Shown in pieces: positions 56,105 to 64,000 of a stretch of DNA of 64,000 bases. The notes beneath the pieces were generated by a model. That model was not told where the DNA came from. It was given only the letters and a program-made list of their open reading frames with translations, and did not search any database. How positions within the stretch are numbered: the first letter of the stretch is position 1; each line of letters begins with the position of its first letter. The position numbers were made by a program, and so were the translations under genes. The stretch is from Prorocentrum cordatum (lineage: Eukaryota; Sar; Dinophyceae; Prorocentrales; Prorocentraceae): the NCBI GenBank assembly GCA_963575745.1, contig CAUYUJ010020169.1, positions 95,139-159,138 of the forward strand. The letters run 5' to 3'.

Positions 56105-56835
56105 GTCCGTCCGTCGGCCTCCTTAGCCACAGACATGTTCGATTCAGTTTTTGGAATCACATGTCGACTTTTCTATTGTGGACAATACAGAACTCCCCAA
56201 CTTCCGTCGGCCTCTTTAAAGGGCCACAGAAATTTCAAATTCAGTTTTCGGAATCACATGTCGATTTTTCTATTGTGGACAATACAAAACTCCAAAACAA
56301 ATCCAAATTCAGTTTTTGGAATCACATGTCGACTCTTCTATTGTGGACAATACAGAGGGTGACCCGCGCGGGGTCGGGTCACCCCAAATCCCGTCGGTCA
56401 CCTTAAGGTGACCGACAGGATTTCGGGTGACCCGACCCCGCGCGGGTCACCCTCTGTATTGTGGACAATTCAGAACTCCGACGCGCGCGCGCGTGGGATT
56501 TCTGTATTGTCCACAATAGGAAAGTCGACATGTGATTCCAAAAACTGAATTTGAAATTTCTATGGCCCTTTAAGGAGGCCGACGGATGTTGCGGAGTTCT
56601 GTATTGTCCACAATAGAAGAGTCGACATGTGATTCCAAAAACTGATTTTGACATTTCTGCGGCCCTTTAAGGAGGCCGACGGATGTCGGGGAGTTCTGTA
56701 TTGTCCACAATAGAAAAGTCGACATGTGATTCCAAAAATTGAATTTGAAATTTATGTGGCCCTTTAAGGAGGCCGACGGATGTTGGGGAGTTCTGTACTG
56801 TCCACAATAGAAAAGTCCACGCGTGATTGCGAGGC
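56105..56835. mobile_element. Fold-back cluster of ~97-bp MITE-like units
   Basis: On the right, three units repeat every 97 bases (gccgacgga anchors at 56578, 56675 and 56772), each carrying ttctgtattgtccacaatag, agtcgacatgtgattcc and ggccctttaagg. On the left the same units run in the opposite orientation. The centre is a ~60-bp-arm inverted repeat meeting at CCTTAAGG (56401-56408) with two mismatches. No coding capacity; probably nested non-autonomous insertions. Confidence 0.85.
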
Positions 56836-56978
56836 CCAACGCAACTTCATAATAATAATGCAACGATCGCACAGCGCGCCGAGCACTCGTGCGCCCGCAT
56901 TAATTTTTTCTATATATTAATTAATTTTTACGTAGCTAGAAATTAATATGCGCGCTCGTCGTCAGCACGTGGGGCAAT

Positions 56979-57300
56979 GGAATTTTAAATTCCGCTGAGC
57001 ACTGGAAAGAAGAGGGCCTCCAGGAAGGCCCGAAAAGGCCAAAATCATTGTTTTTCCGTGAGTTTTTGAAGGATCGTGGCATGTGCCTTTTTCCGGCCTT
57101 CCGATGGCCCGAGACGGCCCAAGTGCCCCCAACGATCGCCCAAGAGGCCCAAGACGGCCCCAAGAGGCCCCCAATACGGCCGAAGAGGCCTCCAAGACGC
57201 TCAAGATGGCCTCCAAGACGGCCCAAGAGCCCTCCAAGACGTCCTCCAAGAAGGCCCGAAAGGGTCAAAATGGCCTCCAGGCGGCCAAGATGACCTTCGA
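56979..57300. repeat. CAAGACGGCCC repeat block, 57-kb copy
   Basis: Begins with GGAATTTTAAATTCC and a tgagcactggaaag segment that is the inverse of the end of the 36-kb block, then has the conserved island (57018-57110) and short CAAGAGGCC-type repeats. 56840-56979 is AT-rich, with nothing recognised. Confidence 0.75.
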
Positions 57301-57440
57301 GATGCCCACGTGTTCCCCGAAGGCTTCCCAAACCGATTCGGGGAACACATGGTCCGATAGCTTGGCAGGTCTGGCCTCAACGTTCGGCGACATAGGCGCT
57401 TCCACAAAGGCAGGGGGCGGCGGTGATTCGCCGTAGGCGT
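57300..57440. repeat. Dispersed repeat, second locus of the 28.4-kb family
   Basis: gttccccgaaggcttccc, acacatggtccgatagcttg and cataggcgcttccacaaagg occur in the same order as at 28418-28690. 57440-57624 shows only short ctcccgttgtc-like repeats. Confidence 0.75.
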
Positions 57441-57774
57441 CTTCGATATTTCTTCTACGAGGACGAGAGCGAGTACGGGGAACCGTGATCCAGAATCAGT
57501 CGGGCGACGTTGCCTCTCAGTGCCTCCCGTTGTGTCACACGGTCTCCCAGTGTCTCCCGTCCTCTCCCGTTGTCTCTCCGCGTCACCCTACGAGCCTGTG
57601 TACACGCCCCTCTCTCCACCAGTGTAAAAATTATCCCGGCAAAGCAACCTAACAGCGATGTGTAGGAGCATATCTGGAAGCATTCCCCTTAAGATTCAGA
57701 TAAGAATCCTGCTGTAGAATTCTGCTGTTCTCGCAGTCGTGGTCGCATTCGCGATGGCAGTCGCAGTGGCAACA

Positions 57775-59303
57775 GCAGTCGCAGTCACAGCCTCAGCCTC
57801 AGCCTGCCTCAGCCTCAGCCTCAGCCTGCCTCAGCCTCAGCCTGCCTCAGCCTCGCCCTCAGCCTGCTTCAGCCTCAACATCAGTCTGCCTTCAGCCTCG
57901 GCCTCAGCCTGCCTCAGCCTCACCCTCAGCCTGCATCAGCCTCAGCCTGCCTCAGCCTCGCCCTCAGCCTGCTTCAGCCTCAACATCAGTCTGCCTTCAG
58001 CCTCGGCCTCAGCCTGCCTCAGCCTCACCCTGCATCAGCCTCAGCCTCAGCCTCAGCCTGCCTCAGCATCAGCCTGCCTCAGCCTCAGCCTCAGCCTGCC
58101 TCTGCCTCAGCCTCAGCCTGCTTCAGCCTCAGCCTCAGTCTGCCGTCGGCCTCGGCCTCAGCCTCAGCCTGCCTCACCCTCAGCCTGCATCAGCCTCAGC
58201 CTCAGCCACAGCCTGCCTCAGCATCAGCCTGCCTCAGCCTCAGCCTCAGCCTCAGCCTGCCTCAGCCTCAGCCTCAGCCTGCTTCAGCCTCAGCCTGAGT
58301 TTGCCTGCAGCCTCGGCCTCAGCCTCAGCCTGCCTCAGCCTCAGCCTGCCTCAGCCTCAGCCTCAGCCTCAGCCTGCCTCAGCCTCAGCCTCAGCCTCAG
58401 CCTCAGCCTGCCTCAGCCTCAGTCAGCCTGCTTCCTCAGCCCTCAGCCTCGGCCTCAGCCTCAGCCTCAGCCTCAGCCTCAGCCTGCCTCAGCCTCAGCC
58501 TCAGCCTCAGCCTCAGCCTGCCTCAGCCTCAGCCTCAGCCTGCCTCAGCCTCAGCCTCAGTCTGCCTTCAGCCTCGGCCTCAGCCTCAGCCTCAGCCTCA
58601 GCCTCAGCCTCAGCCTGCCTCAGCATCAGCCTGCCTCAGCCTCAGCCTCAGCCTCAGCCTCAGCCTCAGCCTCAGCCTGCTTCAGCCTCAGCCTCAGCCA
58701 GCCTTCAGCCTCAGCCTCAGCCTCAGCCTCAGCCTGCCTCAGCCTCAGCCTCAGCCTGCTTCAGCCTCAGCCTCAGTCTGCCTTCAGCCTCGGCCTCAGC
58801 CTCAGCCTGCCTCAGCCTCAGCCTGCATCAGCCTCAGCCTCAGCCTCAGCCTGCCTCAGCCTCAGCCTGCCTCAGCCTCAGCCTCAGCCTGCTTCAGCCT
58901 CAGCCTCAGTCTGCCTTCAGCCTCGGCCTCAGCCTCAGCCTGCCTCAGCCTCAGCCTGCATCAGCCTCAGCCTCAGCCTCAGCCTGCCTCAGCATCAGCC
59001 TGCCTCAGCCTCAGCCTCAGCCTGCCTCAGCCTCAGCCTCAGCCTGCTTCAGCCTCAGCCTCAGTCTGCCTTCAGCCTCGGCCTCAGCCTCAGCCTGCCT
59101 CAGCCTCAGCCTGCATCAGCCTCAGCCTCAGCCTCAGCCTGCCTCAGCATCAGCCTGCCTCAGCCTCAGCCTCAGCCTGCCTCAGCCTCAGCCTCAGCCT
59201 GCTTCAGCCTCAGCCTCAGTCTGCCTTCAGCCTCGTCCTCAGCTTCAGTCTGCCTTCAGCCTCAGCCTGCCTGCCTCAGCCTCAGCATCAGCCTGCCTCA
59301 GCA
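57775..59303 (+). repeat. CAGCCT hexamer array, ~1.5 kb
   Basis: CAGCCT units, regularly broken by CAGCCTGCCT and by higher-order blocks such as cagtctgccttcagcctcgg. A 637-aa ORF of Ser/Leu/Pro/Gln/Ala repeats is explained by the array and is not called as a gene. Confidence 0.95.
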
Positions 59304-59304
59304 T

Positions 59305-59740
59305 TCAAAATGTGGCCCGGGAATGGAGTTCTGGGAACTCGAAGAACACGAAATGGCCTACAGTTGGCTCCGGGCATTCAAAATCATGCCCAGGAATGGA
59401 GTTCTGGGAACTCGAAGACCACGAAGTGGCCTACAGTTGGCTCCGGGCATTCAAAATCATGCCCAGGAATGGAGTTCTGGGAACTCGAAGACCACGAAGT
59501 GGCCTACAGTTGGCTCCGGGCATTCAAAGTGTGGCCCGGGAATGGAGTTCTGGGAACTCGAAGAGCACGAAGTGGCCTACAGTTGGCTCCGGGCATTCAG
59601 AATGTGGCCCGGGAATGGCGTTCTGGGAGGTCAAGGAGCACCAAGTGTGTGACTGTTGCATCCGGTTATTCAGAATGTGGCCTGGGAATGGGGTTCTGAG
59701 AGGTCGACGAGCACGAAGTGTGTGACTGTTGGTGAAAAAC
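59305..59740 (+). repeat. 73-bp tandem array, about 6 units
   Basis: Units of the form gaatggagttctgggaactc…gttggctccgggcattcaa(a/g), the reverse complement of the array at 1142-1642. Confidence 0.9.
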
Positions 59741-59949
59741 GAGCCCGGCACAGGCCCGGCCGGCAACTCCCAACGCCTGCCCGGACCCCCCTGTGGAGTG
59801 ATCTGTGAGCTCTTTTGAGTCAACTAGAAACCTATCAGTCTTCGCTGTTAGGTAATGTTCTGGGTATTCTGCCGCAAGGGTGTACTTTGACAAAGATTGG
59901 CCCCCCATCCTTGCAGCTGTTGGAATCCATTTAGCGTCACGATAATTAT

Positions 59950-60405
59950 ATGTATACCTGCATACACACATTCATGCATGCATACATGCACGCATGCATG
60001 CATGCATACATACATACAAGAATGCAAACGAACTAATAGGCCTGCATATCTACCTACCGACCTACCTATCTACCTAGCTACCTACCTACCTGCCGACCTT
60101 CCTACATACATGCATGCATGCATATATACATACATACATACATGCATACATACATACATCCATACAGACATACATCCATACATCCGTACATCCATACATC
60201 CATACATCCATACATCAATACATCCTTACATCCATACATACATACATACATACATACATACATACATACATGTATACATACATTCATACATACATACATA
60301 CATACATGCATGCATGCATGCATGCATGCATGCATACATACATACATACATACGTGCATGTGTGCATGCATGCATGCATGCATACATGTATATCCGCCGA
60401 TCCGG
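59950..60405. repeat. (CATA)n / (CATG)n microsatellite
   Basis: Imperfect acatacatac repeats with catgcatg and cctacctac variants. Tyr/Ile/His and Cys/Met/Val ORFs here are artefacts. Confidence 0.95.
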
Positions 60406-60469
60406 CGTGTGAGTTTCAAGGAGTCTCAGCTACAGCCTCGAGGCTGAGCTTCAGCCTCTGGGGGGGTCG

Positions 60470-61165
60470 CCGGGGTGGCTCTGCCGGGGAAGGGGGGGTG
60501 GGGGGGGGGGGGGGGGTGCGAGTTTCCGGCGAACCCCGGGGCCGCTCCGGGGGAGTGGAAGATAGGGGGGGGGGGGGCGCCATGCTCCGCTTTTTCCGGC
60601 GCTTTGGAGGAGGGGGGGGGCCCAAGAGACCCCCAAGGGGTTCCAAGAGGGCCCCGAGTCGCCGAAAAATCGCTCCAAGACGCCCGAGATGGCCTCCAGA
60701 CGGCCCAAGGTGTCTCCAAGACGCCCCAAGAAGCTTCCAAGAGGCCTCCCAAGAGGGCCCCAAGAGGCCAGAATCGTTGATTTTCATTGGTTTTCTCAGG
60801 GTTTTTAGCGTTCTTGCCTTTTCGGGCGTCCGACGCTCGAAGACGGCCCAAGAGGCCCCCAAGTCCGTCCCAAGACGGCCCACGATGCTTCCAACACGGC
60901 CCAAGAGAGCCCCAAGACGGCCCAAGAGGGCCCCAAGACGGCCCAAGAGGGCCTCTGGACAGCCCAAGAAGGCCCCAAGAGAGCCCCAAGAGGGGCCCAA
61001 GAGGGGGACCACGAACCGAAAGAACCGAGCTTTCCGCCCCAAGAGGCCCCCAGGAGGCCCCAAGAGACCCCCAAGGGGCCCCAAGAAGCCCACAAGAGGC
61101 CCAAAAGAGGTTCCAAGAGGCCCCAAAACAGCTCCCCAGAGGCCTCCAGACTGCCTCCGGCAGGC
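60470..61165. repeat. G runs and CAAGAGGCCC repeat block, 60-kb copy
   Basis: Several G runs (60487-60515, 60566-60577), then the CAAGAGGCC family with its conserved island around 60760-60850 (gaatcgttgattttc…gggcgtccgacg). Confidence 0.8.
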
Positions 61166-61339
61166 CCCCGGTTTCTTCCGCGGCACCGCCCAGGGCGCCA
61201 CCGGCAGGATGTCCTCCGTCTCATCGTTTTCCTTCAAGTTATCGCCTCTTCCTCATTCTCCTCCTCCTCCTCTGCGACCTCACTCCTATCCCTCAACGAT
61301 CGCGTCACCGAGTGCCTCTTCTTTGAAACATCCTCGCTC

Positions 61340-61696
61340 TTCAAACGCACATCCATACACACATGCATACATACCTACATTTAAACACATTTGCATACAT
61401 AGAAAAACAATCTTCCAGACATACATACTTACATTCACACACATACACACATATTATCATACACACATACAAACATACATACAAACTAAATACATACATA
61501 CGCGCACAAGCATACATACATACATACGTACCTACACACAGGCACACATGATCAATGCATGCATACATGCATGCACGCGTACATACACACACATATATCG
61601 TGAAACTCACCGCGTGCTCGAAACTTGAGAGAGACCGCGGGAAGTCGAGAGAAGCCGCGGAACGAGGCCTCTACTACTACTACCACTACTACCACA

Positions 61697-61750
<54 letters not shown>

Positions 61751-61805
61751 GCTACTACTACTACTACTACTACTACTACTAATACTACTACTAGTACTAC
61801 AGGAG
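61340..61805. repeat. ACAT-type repeats and (CTA/TAC)n microsatellite
   Basis: 61340-61600 is acacatacat-rich; 61668-61798 is nearly pure CTA, the same repeat type that encodes poly-Tyr in the retroelement near 11.3 kb. Confidence 0.9.
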
Positions 61806-61969
61806 CGTTTCCCAACTAGTATGTGTGTGTGGGTGATGCTGTGTGCGCATGTCTGCGGCGCAGGTTAAGTGGTGTGACTGTGTGTGTGCGTTTGAGTGTG
61901 CGCCCATAATTTCTGCGTCTGGAGAATAACCCCGAGCGACCCGGATCGGCGGCACTGGCCGAAGGCCAC

Positions 61970-62036
61970 TACAATATACATACATACATACATACATACA
62001 TACATACATACATACATACATACATACATACATACA

Positions 62037-62070
<34 letters not shown>

Positions 62071-62245
62071 CATACATGCATGCATACATACATACATACA
62101 TACATACATACATACATACATACATGCATATATACATACATGCATACATGCATACATACATATAGACATACATCCATATATGCATACGTGCATGTGTGCA
62201 TGCATGCATACATTTATATGTGTATATATATATGTACATTGATAC
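61970..62245. repeat. (CATA)n microsatellite
   Basis: Nearly pure CATA to 62063, then mixed CATA/CATG. 61806-61970 shows no gene. Confidence 0.95.
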
Positions 62246-62364
62246 ATCGCGAGCGAGACTCCTAGCACCCAGGACTAATGACACGTCTGGTGGTGCGACA
62301 GGGGGGCGCTTTTCTTTAGAAGGAACAGCGATGGAGGGAGGATGGGAAAGAAGCAGACAAGATC

Positions 62365-62578
62365 GCTCAGCATCGAATCGGGGAATTGCATCGAATCGGA
62401 ATCTGCGTCGGGTCGGGCCGCATCGCCACGGAGTCGAAATCGAATCAGGTCGGCTGCACCAAGGTGCACAGCAACGCCAAGTAAACATCGGGCCGCATCG
62501 GATCGCCGGGAATCGAAGCCGAATCGAATCGGAGAGACCGAACAACAATGTCGAATCGGAGCGATCGGATCGACCTGG
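62365..62578. repeat. GATCGG-rich dispersed repeat, copy 2
   Basis: Ordered match to 32860-33060 in the transporter intron, in the same orientation. 62580-62890 holds no recognised gene. Confidence 0.8.
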
Positions 62579-62894
62579 GCCCAGGAGGGGGCACGAGGGA
62601 GGATGGACAGCCGCGCAGCAGCAGCAGCAGGCGGAGGACGTCGGTGACGGGGCGGGGTCCCCGACTGTGGTCGGGGGCGCCGCGGCCTTGGGACTCAGGG
62701 GCACCAGGAAGCAGGCCGGGCCGCGCAGCCGCGGTTGCATGCGCTGGAAGCAGGACCTGGGCCGCGGGGCGGGGCCAGGGTGTGGAACGGCGGGAGGAGG
62801 GGGGCATAGGGAGCAGGCAGGAGGAGGAACCGAACGACAAATTATCCCAGTGCGACCCTACCTAGGAGTTGGAGCCCCTAGAAAAGCAGCATTA

Positions 62895-63425
62895 GTAGTA
62901 ACAGCAAAGCTGAGCTAAAGCTAAGCTAAAGCTAAGCTAAAGCTAAGCTAAAGCTAAGCTAACGCTAAGCTAAAGCTAAGCTAAAGCTAAGCTAAAGCTA
63001 AGCTAAAGCTAAGCTAAAGCTAAGCTAAAGCTAAGCTGAAGCTAAGCTGAAGCTAAGCTAAAGCTAAGCTAAAGCTGAGCTGAAGCTAAGCTGAAGCTAA
63101 GCTGAAGCTAAACTAAAGTTAAACTAAAGCTAAGCTGAAGCTAAGCTAAAGCTAAGCTACAGCTGGGCTAAGGCTAAGCTAAAGCTAAGCTAAAGCTAAG
63201 ATAAAGCTAAGCTGAAGCTAAGCTAACGCTAAGCTAAAGCTAAGCTGAAGCTAAGCTGAAGCAAAGCTGAAGCTAAGCTGATGTTAAGCTGAAGCTAAGC
63301 TGAAGCTAAGCTGAAGTTAAGCTAAAGCAAAGCTAAAGCTAAGCTAAAGCTAAGCTAAAGCTAAGCTAAAGCTAAGCTAAAGCTAAGCTAAAGCTAAGCT
63401 AAAGCTAAAGCTAAAGCGAAAGCTC
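62895..63425. repeat. 11-bp satellite (AGCTAAAGCTA)n, ~530 bp
   Basis: About 48 copies of an 11-bp unit with two AGCT palindromes each. Variants (aagctgaagct, aagttaaact, agctacagctgggct) are clustered, suggesting local duplication. Confidence 0.95.
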
Positions 63426-63429
63426 CCAG

Positions 63430-64000
63430 GGGACTGGGGGAACCGCGGGGCGGATCCTGAGGGAACCGCCCGTGGCGGGGAGCACTGCCCGGCCCTTTAA
63501 GCATACAGGGTAAGAACCCTTCTAGGCAGAGCCTAGGTAGGGAAAAAAGATAGACGAGGAGGAGAATGAGGAGAAGAAGGTGCAGAAGGAGCACGACGAC
63601 GACAGCAAACCGCCCCTCCTCCCTCCATGACCCTCCTCTATCCCACTACACTTTCCCCCTCCCCGCCCCCAACCTCTATTCCGAGTTCCATTTCCTCCAT
63701 CCCCCCCTTTCCCTTCACGTCCTCCTCCCCCACCCTTGCTTCCGCCATTTCCCATCTCCCGTCTGGCGACACTGCTTCCCGTTATCCTTCGCATCATCAG
63801 CTGCCTCATCTGCACCATCATCGTCGTCCCCGCTGCCAAAAAACAACCCATCACCAGCATCGGCATCACCGTCATCATCGTCAACACCGTCATCACCACC
63901 ATCACTAGTTGGATCATCGACCACAACCACAAACATCGACATCGCCAACATGATCGACATCGTCGTCGCCACCGTAACCGTCGTCCTCGCTCAAGTCACC
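63430..64000. other. Right end of the window, no gene seen
   Basis: A short inverted stretch (cctaggcagag region near 63520-63540), pyrimidine-rich sequence (63610-63780) and ATC/ACC repeats to the end. ORFs are low-complexity. Confidence 0.4.

Larger units (their letters stand above)
57625..59870 (+). mobile_element. Composite repeat element, copy 2
   Basis: Unique left end containing ACCTAACAGCGA (57647-57658), then a CAGCCT array, a 73-bp array, and a unique right end containing TCGCTGTTAGGT (59842-59853), a perfect 12-bp inverted motif. The unique ends align to copy 1 on the opposite strand (for example gataggtttctagt and actccacaggggggtc on the reverse strand). Confidence 0.75.

Noticed and set aside
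57739-59725. 637-aa and 474-aa ORFs rich in Ser, Leu, Gln, Pro and Ala
   Set aside because: Two overlapping frames of the CAGCCT and 73-bp arrays; no stop occurs because the unit lacks one.
59897-62265. His/Ile/Tyr and Cys/Met/Val ORFs
   Set aside because: Translations of CATA microsatellites on both strands.
62895-63425. Telomere-like or centromeric array
   Set aside because: The unit does not resemble a TTTAGGG telomere repeat, and nothing links it to a centromere.

Overview
The window looks like nuclear DNA of a dinoflagellate. The main evidence is a complete 22-nt dinoflagellate spliced-leader (SL) sequence copied into the genome at 26701-26722 (minus strand), with degenerate SL-like remnants just 5' of several other reading frames. 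Supporting signs are high GC, a split multi-exon transporter gene with one GC-AG intron, intronless genes scattered among repeats, and a very large load of retroelements and simple repeats. I cannot name the species from sequence alone.

Layout. 1-1000: the 3' end of an unrecognised gene, then microsatellites. 1.0-2.1 kb: a composite repeat element (73-bp array plus GCTGAG hexamer array) whose inverted partner lies at 57.6-59.9 kb. 2.1-11.7 kb (minus): a decayed retroelement with a Gag-like region, a cytosine-methyltransferase-like domain, reverse transcriptase (RT) and RNase H, broken by frame changes and carrying in-frame microsatellites that would encode poly-Ser (inside the RT) and poly-Tyr. 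12.8-19.7 kb (plus): an apparently recent tyrosine-recombinase (YR) retrotransposon with split direct repeats in the order A1-ORFs-B1-A2-B2. It encodes a Gag-like protein, RT, RNase H, a C5-methyltransferase-like domain and a tyrosine recombinase, and sits inside an (ATC)n/(TCC)n microsatellite. 20.3-26.7 kb (minus): a LINE with two intact overlapping ORFs (zinc finger/coiled coil; endonuclease-RT-RNase H) that begins exactly with the SL. 27-33.9 kb (minus): a split major-facilitator (MFS) transporter gene whose coding sequence is interrupted between TM1 and TM2 by a perfect 68-bp-arm palindrome with a 5-bp target duplication, a candidate introner. 33.9-38.9 kb: mostly dispersed and tandem repeats plus one possible coding piece.

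39-55 kb holds compact intronless genes, mostly on the minus strand: a Cys-motif protein (plus strand), a hAT-like transposase frame split by one in-frame TAG, a complete DNA cytosine-C5 methyltransferase, a two-frame gene of unknown function, and two small unknown proteins. Four of these have an SL-like remnant upstream, so several are probably retrogenes. Between and after them lie a ~1.06-kb palindrome (46.9-47.9 kb), a ~0.7-kb fold-back cluster (56.1-56.8 kb), and long satellites (CAGCCT, CATA, TAC, and an 11-bp AGCT-rich unit) to the end of the window.

Themes: methyltransferase modules occur three times (in two different retroelement architectures and as a stand-alone gene), retroelements repeatedly border TCC/ATC microsatellites, and mRNA recycling marked by the SL recurs. 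No rRNA, tRNA or CRISPR locus was recognised. Many long open frames in low-complexity DNA are artefacts and are left out.
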